Source of the DNA: Chlorogloeopsis sp. ULAP01
Lineage (GTDB): Bacteria; Cyanobacteriota; Cyanobacteriia; Cyanobacteriales; Nostocaceae
Assembly: GCF_030381805.1 (NCBI RefSeq)
Contig: NZ_JAUDRH010000014.1
Coordinates: forward strand, 124,001 to 188,000
Length of the DNA stretch: 64,000 nt
Direction: 5' to 3'
Shown here piece after piece: positions 43,491 through 52,685 of this stretch. Made by a program: the position numbers and the translations under genes. Each line of letters begins with the position of its first letter. The first letter of the stretch is position 1. The notes under the pieces were generated by a model. That model saw only the letters and a program-made list of their open reading frames with translations, did no database searches and was not told where the DNA came from.

Positions 43491-43589
43491 TTTTGTTTTA
43501 ACCTTATTCATGAAGGTCTTGGATATTAGTAAAGTATTTATTTAGAATAATTATCTAATAAAATAAATTTTGCTCAATCTTTAGTAGAA

Positions 43590-43615
43590 TAATATAAATC
43601 TATCAAATTACCGTT
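43590..43615. promoter_or_regulatory. Weak operator-like site, upstream of small membrane protein
   Basis: TAATATAAAT-CTATCA-AATTACCGTT: the right arm is close to consensus, while the TAC and GTA ends are each changed at one base. It lies 108 bp before the ATG at 43723. Confidence 0.35.
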
Positions 43616-43722
43616 GTTACATTAAAAACTCTTTGGATAGAGAACAAAAAGTAAAGCAACAAAGTAGAGATGTAGATAGCGTGTTCAAGCTTAAATAGGA
43701 AACCTATATAGAAGTCCTAATT

Positions 43723-43995
43723 ATGGAAATTGTAAATAAAATATCTGGTATTAATTTTTTGTGGATATTTGGAATAGTCTTTTTATTTATTGCTGTTATC
43801 GGACAAGCTAAATTATTTTTTGCTGAAATTAATCCAGGTTGTTTTGGAAGGTCTTTGGCTTTAATTATTGCTCTATTTTGCTTAACATATGCTGCTGTAA
43901 CAACACTTTTGCCAGTAGAAGCATCTAATTTATTAAGAAATTATTTAACTCAACAAATTCAACAATTTATGGGTTTTATTCATTTAGTAAAGTAG
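43723..43995 (+). CDS. Small membrane protein of unknown function
   Basis: A 90-residue protein with two predicted membrane helices (about residues 12-32, FLWIFGIVFLFIAVIGQA-like, and 44-62, LALIIALFCLTYAAVTTLL) and an amphipathic tail. I do not recognise the family. It stands alone between the divergently transcribed methyltransferase and the amidohydrolase operon. Codon use is AT-rich. Confidence 0.6.
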   Translation: MEIVNKISGINFLWIFGIVFLFIAVIGQAKLFFAEINPGCFGRSLALIIALFCLTYAAVTTLLPVEASNLLRNYLTQQIQQFMGFIHLVK

Positions 43996-44190
43996 GTCAA
44001 TATAATTAATTATTAACCAGTTAAAATTTGTATAATTTATCACATCATATCTGTCTTAAAAATTAGGACAGAGGGGCAAAAGTGTCGGAGGCATCACCAG
44101 AAGGGCTTCTCATAGAGTGGAGACGGTCATGGTACGTCTTTACATGATTTATATGTATCGTAATTAACGTGAAATGGTATTATCTTACGG

Positions 44191-44216
44191 AACGACTTCT
44201 TTACACAGAAGTCGTT
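44191..44216. other. Perfect stem-loop in long leader of amidohydrolase operon
   Basis: AACGACTTCT (44191-44200) and AGAAGTCGTT (44207-44216) form a perfect 10-bp stem with loop TTACAC. It has no T tract. In the 537-bp gap 43996-44532 it is the only strong secondary structure apart from two operator-like sites; no gene is seen there. It may be a terminator for the small membrane protein gene or part of a noncoding RNA. Confidence 0.45.
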
Positions 44217-44325
44217 ACGCCCCTTCCACAGGTAGGGAAGAAAGTTTTTGGTATACATAGTTCCTGAGGGCTACTTACTACTTATAAGAACAAACTCACT
44301 CAATACTTAGTTTACCTAATAATTA

Positions 44326-44351
44326 GTAATTAATAAATTTAGTTTAACGTA
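44326..44351. promoter_or_regulatory. Weak operator-like site (first of two)
   Basis: GTAATTAATA-AATTTA-GTTTAACGTA; right arm TTTAACGTA followed by TATTTT resembles the consensus, while the left arm is poor. It lies 60 bp before a second site. Confidence 0.35.
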
Positions 44352-44411
44352 TATTTTGTTTGCTAAAGGCTTGTATTGTAGCTAAGGTTATGCAATCATA
44401 CTAAATTAATC

Positions 44412-44437
44412 ACCGATAAATCGGTCGATGATTAGTA
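44412..44437. promoter_or_regulatory. Operator-like site, upstream of amidohydrolase operon
   Basis: ACCGATAAAT-CGGTCG-ATGATTAGTA, followed by TTTTG. It matches the site at 4513-4538 at 20 of 26 positions, although its own symmetry is modest. It lies 95 bp before the ATG at 44533. Confidence 0.55.
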
Positions 44438-44532
44438 TTTTGTATAGATACAGCGCAAACGTAGCGCGATGAAACGATTTAGACATTGTCAAAACTGAAC
44501 ACACACGGCAAAAGATTCGTATCCGTGGAGAA

Positions 44533-46023
44533 ATGATCGTGACTATTGCACTAGAACGTCCTAAGAAGAAAACTCGTTCCGCAGAGATTCGAGAGCAACT
44601 AGGTTATCCCGTCATTGATACCGATGTGCATACTCAGGAATTTGAACCTGTATTTCTTGATTATTTAGCTGAGGTTGGTGGTTCCAAGATTGTAGATAGC
44701 TTTCGGGAACATCTACCCGGAGCTGGGCGTTATCGTTGGTTTCAGCAAACTTGGGAAGAACGCCGTCGCTACCGTACTGCCCGTCCTCCCTTTTGGGGGC
44801 GTCCTACCAAAGATACGCTAAATTTAGCAACTATTAGTTTACCCAAATTGCTGCACGAACGCTTGCAAGAAGCAGGAACAGATTTTGCGATCCTTTATCC
44901 TAATCTGGCAACTCTAGCACCACAAATTAAGAATGAAGAAATGCGACGGGCAGTTTGTCGAGCTGCCAACCTCTATCATGCAGACATCTTCCGTCCTTAT
45001 CGCGATCGCCTCACTCCCATTGCCACCATTCCTCTCAACACACCAGAGGAAGGAATTGAGGAATTGGAATATGCAGTGAACATCCTGGGACTCAAAGCAA
45101 TTCAAATTCCCGGCTATGTTACCCGTGTCATTCCTGCCTTCGAGAAATATTCAGAAGAAGTGCAAAGGGAAGCAACTTGGATTGATACCTTTGCCTTAGA
45201 TAGTGCCTACGATTACGATCCTTTCTGGGCGAAGTGCGTAGAATCGAAAGTTGTCCCCACCACTCACGCTTCCGGTATGGGTTGGACTGCTCGGCGTTCG
45301 ATTTCCAATTACCAATACAATCATATTGGTCACTTTGCTTCAGCAGGTGAAGCATTCTGCAAAGCACTGTTCTTTGGTGGTGTTACTCGTCGCTTTCCTA
45401 CCTTGAAATTTGCTTTTCTAGAAGGTGGTTCTGTTTGGGGTGCCAGCCTCTACACAGATATCATTTGGCATTGGGAAACCCGTAACCCAGAGATATTACA
45501 GAACAATCATCCTGGGAATGTCAACAAAGAGGAATTACGCGAACTGTTCGCTCGTTATGGCGGGCCAGAAATTAACGATCGCTTTGAGCAAATTGGTAGC
45601 GGTTTAGGTTTCCACGGCAAATACTTTGCACCAGAAGATCCCGGCGAACTAAATGAATTTGCTGCGGCTGGAATCACAAAAGCCGAAGATGTGCGCGATC
45701 GCTTTTTAAATCACTTCTACTTTGGCACCGAATCAGATGATACCCGTGTTGCCTATGCCTTCCATCAAAAGGCTAACCCCTTTAACGATAGAGTGAAAGC
45801 ATTCCTGGGTTCTGATTCCGGCCATTGGGATGTACCTGATATTACAGCTGTGGTATCTAATGCTCACAGCATGGTAGAACGGGGAATTCTCAGCGAAGAA
45901 GACTTGCGTTATTTCTTATCTATCCATCCTTTGGAGTTATATACCAGCCTCAATCGTGACTTCTTCAAGGGAACGACAATAGAAAAAGAGGCAGAAGAAT
46001 ATCTGGTAAGTGTTGGTCGGTAG
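44533..46023 (+). CDS. Amidohydrolase family 2 (ACMSD-like metal hydrolase/decarboxylase)
   Basis: A 496-residue TIM-barrel hydrolase. VIDTDVHTQEFE gives the first metal motif (D-x-H), VVPTTHASGMGW a later His, and FLGSDSGHWDVPD the terminal Asp. It belongs to the amidohydrolase-2 group, which contains ACMSD and resorcylate decarboxylases. The GGAG at 44522-44525 is close to ATG 44533 and better spaced for GTG 44539, so the start is uncertain by two codons. It is followed by SsuA-like, TauD-like and LLM genes; it may process the carbon skeleton released from an organosulfur compound (inference). Confidence 0.85.
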   Translation: MIVTIALERPKKKTRSAEIREQLGYPVIDTDVHTQEFEPVFLDYLAEVGGSKIVDSFREHLPGAGRYRWFQQTWEERRRYRTARPPFWGRPTKDTLNLATISLPKLLHERLQEAGTDFAILYPNLATLAPQIKNEEMRRAVCRAANLYHADIFRPYRDRLTPIATIPLNTPEEGIEELEYAVNILGLKAIQIPGYVTRVIPAFEKYSEEVQREATWIDTFALDSAYDYDPFWAKCVESKVVPTTHASGMGWTARRSISNYQYNHIGHFASAGEAFCKALFFGGVTRRFPTLKFAFLEGGSVWGASLYTDIIWHWETRNPEILQNNHPGNVNKEELRELFARYGGPEINDRFEQIGSGLGFHGKYFAPEDPGELNEFAAAGITKAEDVRDRFLNHFYFGTESDDTRVAYAFHQKANPFNDRVKAFLGSDSGHWDVPDITAVVSNAHSMVERGILSEEDLRYFLSIHPLELYTSLNRDFFKGTTIEKEAEEYLVSVGR

Positions 46024-46170
46024 TGAAAGGGATGGGGGATCGGGTACTAGGAAGAGGATACGGGGACAAGGAGACGCGGGGATGCGGAGAATTGATCAGC
46101 ACGTTCTTGCCCCTCTGCCCCTGGTGCTCCCCCTCCTCTTCTTAGCTCCTAGTCTAAGCATATTGCAAAT
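46024..46170. repeat. Purine/pyrimidine-rich intergenic inverted repeat (copy 1)
   Basis: Directly after the stop: TGAAAGGGATGGGGGATCGG, then CTAGGAAGAGGA, GGGGACAAGGAGACGCGGGG, and an opposing arm TCCTCTTCTTAGCTCCTAG. It is an imperfect fold-back made of G-rich and C-rich arms. A relative begins right after the next gene. Confidence 0.55.
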
Positions 46171-46223
46171 CACAATTGGAGTCTTCATTTGATGGTTACA
46201 CAACTTCTTATTTAAAAAAACTT

Positions 46224-47312
46224 ATGGTTGCAACAGTCAAACCTCAGTCTCTAAAAATATTTCGCCGCTTTACACTGCTGTTAATGCCAGGAATATTCAC
46301 CTTGGTAACTTCGTTAACGTTAGTCGGTTGTACACAACAAAGCCAAAAAGCAGAAAATCGGTCTTCTGCTAGTAACGTATCGGATACTAAACCATCTGGT
46401 ATTAAGACCAAAGTACTCCGCATGGGGTATCAACAAGCAGGCGATCTGGTCAGAATAACGAAAGTATTGGAAAAGCGCTTAGAACCTTTGGGTGTGAAGG
46501 TGGAGTGGGCGCAATTTGCCCAAGGGCCACAACTGATGGAAGCCATGAATGTGGGTAAAATAGATTTGGGTTCCGTTGGGGAAACTCCTCCTATCTTTGC
46601 CCAAGCTGCTGGTGCTGAGATTGTTTATGTTGTTGGTCGAAGACGTACTGAAAAGACTGGTAAAGGAAGCGCGATCGCAGTTCCTCCAGATTCTCCGATT
46701 AAGAGCGTTAAAGATATCAAAGGACAAAAAGTAGTCTTCCAAAAAGCTTCTGCATCTCACTATTTCATTATCAGAGCATTGGAAGAGGCTGGTTTGAAAT
46801 ACAGTGATATTCAAGTTCTCAGTATACCTAATGTAGAAGCTGCTAGTGCATTTCTAGAAGGGAAAATTCCTGTTTGGGTAAGTGGCGATCCTCATTTAGC
46901 TAGGGCTGAAAAATTGGGTAAGGCTCGAATTATCAGGACTGCTCAAGGGCTTGATTCACCTGGTGGATACTATATTGCTGGCAAGCAGTTTGCAATTGAG
47001 AATCCAGAGTTGCTGCGGATAGTGATTGAGGAGATTGATAAGATTGATCGTTGGGCTGAAGCGCATCCCCAAGAGACTGCAAAGCTGATTGCGCCAGAGC
47101 AAAAACTACCTCCAGACGTGATGAAATTGGTACTCAGTCGTCGCAGCTATGGATTGAGAGCTATTTCTCCAGAACTGATCAAGGAGCAACAACGGATTGC
47201 AGATTACTTCTATAAAAATGGCTTACTTCCCAAACCTCTCAATGTTCAAGAAGCGATGCTGACACCTGAGCAGTATGCAGCAATTACTCCGCCCACAATT
47301 AGCCAGAAATAG
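46224..47312 (+). CDS. SsuA-like sulfonate-binding lipoprotein
   Basis: A 362-residue binding protein. After a basic start, LLLMPGIFTLVTSLTLVGC ends in a lipobox Cys. The mature part: LRMGYQQAGDLVRITKVLEK, FAQGPQLMEAMNVGKIDLG, GETPPIFAQAAG, IAVPPDSPIKSVKDIKGQK. ATG 46224 is preferred to TTG 46176. It has no permease or ATPase beside it. It is flanked on both sides by the same type of intergenic repeat. The neighbours TauD-like and LLM oxygenase suggest a sulfonate or sulfate-ester ligand. Confidence 0.92.
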   Translation: MVATVKPQSLKIFRRFTLLLMPGIFTLVTSLTLVGCTQQSQKAENRSSASNVSDTKPSGIKTKVLRMGYQQAGDLVRITKVLEKRLEPLGVKVEWAQFAQGPQLMEAMNVGKIDLGSVGETPPIFAQAAGAEIVYVVGRRRTEKTGKGSAIAVPPDSPIKSVKDIKGQKVVFQKASASHYFIIRALEEAGLKYSDIQVLSIPNVEAASAFLEGKIPVWVSGDPHLARAEKLGKARIIRTAQGLDSPGGYYIAGKQFAIENPELLRIVIEEIDKIDRWAEAHPQETAKLIAPEQKLPPDVMKLVLSRRSYGLRAISPELIKEQQRIADYFYKNGLLPKPLNVQEAMLTPEQYAAITPPTISQK

Positions 47313-47460
47313 TATGAAAGGGATCGGGGATGGGATTAGGAAGAGGAGTGGGAGAGGGGGAGAGTGGGGGAGTAAAAGAGAATTATTCTCCTTGTCCCCG
47401 TGTCCCCGCGTCTCCTTGTCTCCGCGTCTGGGTGTCCTCTTTTGTCTTGGCGGATAAGTA
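47313..47460. repeat. Purine/pyrimidine-rich intergenic repeat (copy 2)
   Basis: It starts TGAAAGGGATCGGGGATGGG and AGGAAGAGGAG, like copy 1, then a pyrimidine-rich arm with CTCCTTGTCCCC, GTGTCCCCGCGTCTCC and TTGTCTCCGCGTC. It is again immediately downstream of a stop codon. Confidence 0.55.
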
Positions 47461-47487
47461 CAAAAATTCCTTGGAGAAATAAACATA

Positions 47488-48399
47488 ATGACTTCTAAAT
47501 ACTTCGATATTCAACCAGTTGCAGGACGTATTGGAGCTGAAATTGTAGGTGTTGATTTGAGTAGTGACCTCAGCGACGATATCATCAGTGATATCCGTAA
47601 AACCCTAGTCCAATACAAGGTAATTTTCTTCCGTCGCCAGCAGCTTGATGCTAAAGGGCAAGTAGCTTTTGCTCAACGCTTCGGTAAAGTCACCACTGCT
47701 CACCCTACCGTACCATCTCTACCTGGACACCCAGAAGTCCTGGATCTAGATTATGGTCGAACTGCCACTCGTGCAAATAATTGGCATACCGATGTCACCT
47801 TTGTAGATCGCCCGCCGCTTGGTTCTATTCTACGAGCAATTGAAATTCCTGCCGTTGGAGGTGATACAATTTGGGCAAATTCTGTTAGTGCATACCAAAA
47901 TTTACCAGAACATTTGCGTGATATTGCTGATAAACTTTGGGCTGTGCACAGCAATGCCTACGATTACGCGGAAGCCGCAGTCAGTCTTTCTGAAGAACTC
48001 AAAGCTTATCGGGCTGTTTTTACTTCCACAGTATATGAAACCCTGCATCCCGTTGTTCGCGTCCATCCAGAGTCTGGAGAGCGCGGGTTGTTTATCGGTG
48101 GTTTCGTGCGTCAAATCAAAGGACTATCAACTACAGAATCGGACGACATTATTCGGCTGTTGCAGTCCTACGTAACACGTCCAGAAAACACAGTCCGTTG
48201 GCGTTGGCAAGTTGGTGATGTGGCATTCTGGGATAACCGTGCTACTCAACATTATGCGATCGCTGATTATGGTAATCAACCTCGTCGCGTTCAGCGAGTA
48301 ACGATTGCTGGTGATTTGCCAGTTAGCATTGACGGCAAACACAGTGAGGCAATCAAAGGTGATTCTTCTGCTTATATCCCTAGCTTGGCTGTTGCTTAA
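47488..48399 (+). CDS. TauD/TfdA family Fe(II)/2-oxoglutarate dioxygenase
   Basis: A 303-residue dioxygenase. The iron ligands are His100 and Asp102 (NNWHTDVTF) and the His of RATQHYAIADYG; the 2OG-binding Arg is in QPRRVQRVTI. GVDLSSDLSDDIISDIRKTL matches the family N-terminus in pieces (GVDL near residue 21). It oxidises taurine, other sulfonates or alkyl sulfates to an aldehyde plus sulfite or sulfate. The ribosome-binding site TTGGAG is well placed. Context (SsuA-like upstream, LLM monooxygenase downstream) supports organosulfur use. Confidence 0.93.
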   Translation: MTSKYFDIQPVAGRIGAEIVGVDLSSDLSDDIISDIRKTLVQYKVIFFRRQQLDAKGQVAFAQRFGKVTTAHPTVPSLPGHPEVLDLDYGRTATRANNWHTDVTFVDRPPLGSILRAIEIPAVGGDTIWANSVSAYQNLPEHLRDIADKLWAVHSNAYDYAEAAVSLSEELKAYRAVFTSTVYETLHPVVRVHPESGERGLFIGGFVRQIKGLSTTESDDIIRLLQSYVTRPENTVRWRWQVGDVAFWDNRATQHYAIADYGNQPRRVQRVTIAGDLPVSIDGKHSEAIKGDSSAYIPSLAVA

Positions 48400-48412
48400 G
48401 AGAAGGCAGAGA

Positions 48413-48447
48413 GAAGTTGGAGCGGAGGCTTCCTCCGATCCAAACTT
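48413..48447. repeat. Short dispersed hairpin repeat
   Basis: AGTTGGAGCGGAGG and CCTCCGATCCAAACT form an almost complete inverted repeat around CTT. Such hairpins recur between cyanobacterial genes. It sits between the dioxygenase and LLM genes. Confidence 0.45.
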
Positions 48448-48546
48448 CGGAGGGGCAGAAGGAAAGGGGTTTTTGTTTCATCTACAAAGTATAAAGGATA
48501 ATATTTGCCGCTAGTGGATGCTTCTAAACAGAGGAAAGGAATATAG

Positions 48547-49923
48547 ATGAGTACGAAAAGGCAACTAAGACTGGGTGCATTCTTGATGAGTTCTGGTCAT
48601 CACGTTGCGGCGTGGCGACACCCGGATGCGCAAGCGGACGGCGGTCTCAACTTTGAGCATTTTCGGCAGATCGCCCAGACAGCAGAACGGGGAAAATTTG
48701 ACATGATTTTCTTTGCTGATGGTGTAGCTGTTCGCCAACGAGGTCAAGGAACTGAGGCTTTGAGTCGTTCGGTAACTGTCCACTTTGAACCGTTAACTTT
48801 GCTGTCAGCTTTGTCTGTGGTAACGGATCGCATCGGATTAACAGCGACAGTCTCGACCACATACAATGAACCTTATCATCTTGCCCGTAAGTTTGCTTCC
48901 TTAGATTATCTCAGTGGTGGACGTGCTGGCTGGAATCTCGTCACTTCTGCAACCGAAACTGAAGCATACAACTTCAATCGAGAAAAGCACATGGAGCATA
49001 CACTTCGTTATGAACGTGCTAAAGAGTTTGTGGAGGTTGTGACTAAGCTTTGGGATAGTTGGGAAGATGATGCTTTTGTAAGAGACAAAGAGTCAGGTAT
49101 TTTCTTCGAGCCTGACAAAATGCACATTCCCAATCACAAAGGTAAGCATTTCTCGGTACGTGGGCCGCTTAATGTAGCTCGTCCACCTCAAGGATATCCG
49201 GTAATTATTCAAGCTGGATCTTCTGAAGATGGTCAAGAACTAGCCGCTCAAACAGCAGAGGTAATTTTTACTGCTCAACAAACTCTAGAAGAAGCCCAAG
49301 TATTCTATTCTGGTGTGAAGGCGAGAGTAGCTAAATACGGGCGTAACCCTGATGATGTCAAGATTATGCCGGGAGTGTTTCCAGTCATCGGTAGAACTGA
49401 GGAGGAAGCTAAGGATAAATACGAGCAACTTCAGGAGTTGATTCATCCGCAGGTTGGATTGGGTTTACTTGCGGGGATGATCGGCGGATTTGATTTATCT
49501 AAGTATCCTGTAGACGGGCCTTTACCGGAACTACCAGAAACTAATGGTGGCAAAAGTCGTCAGCAACTGTTAACTGACTTGGCTCGCAGAGATAATTTAA
49601 CGATTCGACAGTTATATTTAGCGATCGCGGGGGCGCGGGGACATAGAACCATATTAGGAACACCTGTCACAATTGCCGATCAACTAGAGGATTGGTTTGT
49701 GAATGGTGGCGCAGATGGGTTCAATATTATGCCGCCTTATTTGCCTGGTGGTTTGGATGAATTTGTAGAACTGGTGATCCCCGAATTGCAACGCCGAGGA
49801 TTGTTCCGGACAGAGTACGAAGGGCAAACCCTGCGCGAGAATCTTGGATTACCCCGTCCTGTTAACAGATTTAGCACAGCTGCAACTTCCCCTGAGCCTT
49901 TAGCTGTTGGTTCCTCCGCATAA
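48547..49923 (+). CDS. LLM-class flavin-dependent monooxygenase (NtaA/SnaA/DszA type)
   Basis: A 458-residue bacterial luciferase-like monooxygenase: LRLGAFLMSSGHHVAAWRHP, FDMIFFADGVAV, GLTATVSTTYNEPYHLARKF, LDYLSGGRAGWNLVTSA, GADGFNIMPPYLPGGLDEFV. The pattern and length fit the NtaA/SnaA/SoxA(DszA)/SfnG-like group that oxidises sulfones, nitrilotriacetate or sulfur heterocycles with FMNH2. The ribosome-binding site GAGGAAAGG is strong. Inferred role: cleavage of a sulfone or sulfonate taken up through the neighbouring binding protein. Confidence 0.92.
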   Translation: MSTKRQLRLGAFLMSSGHHVAAWRHPDAQADGGLNFEHFRQIAQTAERGKFDMIFFADGVAVRQRGQGTEALSRSVTVHFEPLTLLSALSVVTDRIGLTATVSTTYNEPYHLARKFASLDYLSGGRAGWNLVTSATETEAYNFNREKHMEHTLRYERAKEFVEVVTKLWDSWEDDAFVRDKESGIFFEPDKMHIPNHKGKHFSVRGPLNVARPPQGYPVIIQAGSSEDGQELAAQTAEVIFTAQQTLEEAQVFYSGVKARVAKYGRNPDDVKIMPGVFPVIGRTEEEAKDKYEQLQELIHPQVGLGLLAGMIGGFDLSKYPVDGPLPELPETNGGKSRQQLLTDLARRDNLTIRQLYLAIAGARGHRTILGTPVTIADQLEDWFVNGGADGFNIMPPYLPGGLDEFVELVIPELQRRGLFRTEYEGQTLRENLGLPRPVNRFSTAATSPEPLAVGSSA

Positions 49924-49977
49924 TTTCATTTATTTCAGCAAAAATACTTAATTTAAACATTAAGGGAGTTTTATTTT

Positions 49978-50577
49978 ATGCCATTAACGCCTTCAACAAT
50001 GTTACCATTAGGTACTTTAGCACCCAATTTTCTTTTACCAAACGTGGTTTCAGGTGAAACGATTTCACTCTCTACATTTGCGAGCAAAAAAGCCTTACTA
50101 GTGATATTTTTGAGTCGTCATTGTCCTTTTGTGCAGCACATCAAATTTGAATTGGCAAAATTGGGAGAAGATTATCGCGATCGCAATCTTGGGATAATTG
50201 CAATTAGCGCCAACGATCATAACACCCATCCTGATGATGCACCTGAATCTCTTAAAGACTTCGTACAAGAGTTGGATTTATCCTATCCTCTGCTTTTTGA
50301 CGAGACTCAGAAAACTGCAAAGAACTTTTTCGCGGCTTGCACTCCAGACTTTTTTCTCTTTGACGCGAATCGAAAGCTTGTTTATCGCGGGCAGTTAGAC
50401 GACAGCCGTCCTAATAATGGTATACCTGTGACTGGAAGTGATTTGCGAGCAGCAATTGAAGATGTGTTGCGCGATCGCATTATTGTCAGGGAGCAAAAGC
50501 CGAGTATTGGTTGCAACATCAAATGGAAACCAGGAAATGAACCTGTGTATTACAAATCTCCTGCTGTTACTGCTTAA
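49978..50577 (+). CDS. Thioredoxin-fold redoxin (AhpC/TSA-like)
   Basis: A 199-residue thioredoxin-fold protein. LPLGTLAPNFLLPNVVSGE opens the fold and FLSRHCPFVQHIKFELAKL has the single-Cys CPFVQH motif at the active-site position. AISANDHNTHPDDAPESL and ACTPDFFLFDANRKLVYRG complete the fold, with a second Cys in ACTPD. It resembles the thioredoxin-family proteins common in cyanobacteria, perhaps peroxiredoxin-like. RBS AAGGGAG. It is last in the amidohydrolase operon, and may handle thiol oxidants there. Confidence 0.87.
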   Translation: MPLTPSTMLPLGTLAPNFLLPNVVSGETISLSTFASKKALLVIFLSRHCPFVQHIKFELAKLGEDYRDRNLGIIAISANDHNTHPDDAPESLKDFVQELDLSYPLLFDETQKTAKNFFAACTPDFFLFDANRKLVYRGQLDDSRPNNGIPVTGSDLRAAIEDVLRDRIIVREQKPSIGCNIKWKPGNEPVYYKSPAVTA

Positions 50578-50745
50578 TTTGGTGAATGCTACCTCAGCAC
50601 ACCCTTTTTAAAATTTTTGGTTTGTTGGAGTGAGAAGATCGCAGTTAGTGTCACAATATAAAAAGTAAACTACTGCTTTCTGAGCGGAATTTAGTTGTAT
50701 TTAAGGTATAGCTAAAATCCCATTCAACCCGTTGAGACTCCAACA

Positions 50746-51300
50746 ATGTCTATCCTCAAGCTTGAAAACGGTCAAATCCTCAGTCATCTTAGCGATATTC
50801 AGCGCGAACTCGCTACTCTAAATATCCAAATTGAGCATCAAGATTTAGGAAAATCACTTCGCTCTCCAGAATTGCTCGCCCAGGATATTCTGAGTCAGCA
50901 AGAAAAACAACGAATTTTGCATTTATACGAAAATGACTTTGAGGTTCTCAAACAAAAAGTCGATTATCATTTTTATGACCTGTTAGTTTTGCATCCAGGT
51001 TCACCAAATCTTTATACCCTAGCAGCAGCCTACAGCCGCTACCACACTCATAAAGATGCGGAAGCACTCTACATACTGGCTGGAGAAGCAATGTTTGGGT
51101 TTGTGCAACCAGAAGGTAATCAAGTCCAACTACTAGTTCAAGCGCATGACTATATCTACATCCCCGCCGAAGTTGAGCATTGGTTTAGTCCTGCCGCATC
51201 CTTGCACGTGAAAGCTTTGCGTTACTTCACTTCAGCTGATGGGTGGATACCTGAATACACAGGCACGAGATTTCAGGATTTTCTTAGAAACGAGTGCTAA
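50746..51300 (+). CDS. mtnD: Acireductone dioxygenase (ARD)
   Basis: A 184-residue cupin. The metal site is His100, His102, Glu106 (YHTHKDAEALYIL) and His145 (IPAEVEHWF), with spacing like Klebsiella ARD (96/98/102/140). KALRYFTSADGWIPEYTG is the typical ARD C-terminal block. The enzyme converts acireductone and O2 to the keto-acid precursor of methionine (Fe form) or an off-pathway product (Ni form) in methionine salvage. No other salvage genes are adjacent. Separated from the redoxin gene by 168 bp. Confidence 0.92.
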   Translation: MSILKLENGQILSHLSDIQRELATLNIQIEHQDLGKSLRSPELLAQDILSQQEKQRILHLYENDFEVLKQKVDYHFYDLLVLHPGSPNLYTLAAAYSRYHTHKDAEALYILAGEAMFGFVQPEGNQVQLLVQAHDYIYIPAEVEHWFSPAASLHVKALRYFTSADGWIPEYTGTRFQDFLRNEC

Positions 51301-51326
51301 TGTAACGATAAAAAGGAACTCTCAGC

Positions 51327-51758
51327 TTAGAGTACATCCCAATTATTTGTGTCGCAGCTATACAGCAATGACTCCTCATTGACTAAGCTGGATCTGCGGA
51401 AGTAAAAAGCAGACTGCAATCCCATCTGATAGCAGTATTCGGCGCACTTGCGGCAAGCAGCAGCACACTCCATCATTTTGGCATCATCGCTCATCTGTTC
51501 GCAAACCATAGCAGCGCGATCGCACATTTCTGCACAAAGCGCACAGATGCGTCCCATAAACTCAGAGCCATCATCGATTGTGTTGATGCACATCATGCAC
51601 ATTTCTGCACAATCACGTATCATCGATACCATTGTCATATCGATGTATTTGCCACCTTGAATCTTGCAGTAATTTAATATTTCTATACAAATTTTGTAAC
51701 AGTCTGTGCAAGCTTTTCTGCAAACTTCCAGTTCGGTGATTGTAGATTCAGTAATCAT
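51327..51758 (-). CDS. Cys-rich four-helix-bundle copper-binding protein (Csp/DUF326)
   Basis: A 143-residue protein with about a dozen cysteines spaced along helices (CRKACTDCYKIC, CAEMCMMC, CALCAEMCDRAAMVC, CAAACRKCAEYC), the pattern of copper-storage proteins whose bundle core is lined by cysteines. It has no signal peptide, as in the cytosolic Csp3 type. Probable copper buffering. Confidence 0.88.
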   Translation of the reverse strand: MITESTITELEVCRKACTDCYKICIEILNYCKIQGGKYIDMTMVSMIRDCAEMCMMCINTIDDGSEFMGRICALCAEMCDRAAMVCEQMSDDAKMMECAAACRKCAEYCYQMGLQSAFYFRRSSLVNEESLLYSCDTNNWDVL

Positions 51759-52685
51759 AAGAGCATCCTTTTATATCTATATATTTTGTAGTGTAGCCTG
51801 TTAATTCGTACAGTATTGCTTCAGTTTAAGAAAGTCAATTAGCTTTACACAGGCTGGATTTTCAAGAACACTAAAGCGATAGATTTACTGCAAATTTAAT
51901 CCTATTTCCACCTTGGCAAGAGCTATTAGAAGCTATTATTTTCTGTAATTATTACAAATCGATGGATATAAAACCCCACTTTTGTATGGGAGATTAATAA
52001 GTCTGGCGGATGATTCTATGAGTAAAAATAACTATCGGTTTAGAGCGAACTTATAACTTAAATTTCTTTCATGATTACTAATGTCATGTTTCTATGACTT
52101 ATCAGAGCCAAAGACAGCTTCCCGGCATTGTAGTAACTGTGTACATTTGGAATGCTCCCTACTAAAGCGGGATAACAAGCGATCGCATCCCGAAGTAAAT
52201 ACATCTGAAGCTGGCTCTAAACACAGGTACAAGACTACTCAGAGACGATGTTCTGATTACAATAGTCTATCCAAAGTAGTAAGAACATTTGATTTCTGCC
52301 CTTTGCTGTCATTATTTTCTGAAGTTATATATTATTAACTCCTATAAGTTTATCAGCTTTCTAGACAAAGATTAGATTTATCTTATCTTTGATTAGGAAT
52401 ATTTGTTTGAATTTGAAGCCATTCAAAACAAGGTAAAGTCCTCTAAGCACATCGAAATAGTGGCATTTTCAGAGGATAATATATAGATTTTTCACGCATA
52501 TAAAATTGCTAAAATTAATAAGTTACGTTAGAACATAGATGTCCACAGCAACTGATTGAAGTGACATAGTCACTGTAAATATAAATAATTCAAGTTTCAC
52601 GCCATTTGAAATTTGAGTTGTTTTATATTGTCATGGCTATGGAAAAATTAGTTTTTGGGCATAAATTCAGCTGCCAATTCAACAT
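51759..52685. other. Long intergenic region without a confident gene
   Basis: This AT-rich stretch lies between the copper-protein start and the DUF2808 leader. An 85-codon open frame on + (52081-52338, Cys-containing, MSCFYDLSEPKTASRHC) has no recognisable family, no clear ribosome-binding site, and is probably chance. I see no operator-like TAC-N20-GTA repeat here. Confidence 0.4.

Noticed and set aside
50641..50702. Operator-like half TTTAGTTGTATTT upstream of acireductone dioxygenase
   Set aside because: No TAC end at the required 26-bp spacing and no matching left arm.
51775..51815. Possible operator upstream of the Cys-rich copper protein
   Set aside because: GTA and TAC triplets occur but not in the required spacing or orientation.
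52081..52338. 85-codon open frame with several cysteines
   Set aside because: Cys spacing does not match a known small zinc or Fe-S protein and there is no clear translation signal; mentioned only as part of the intergenic region.
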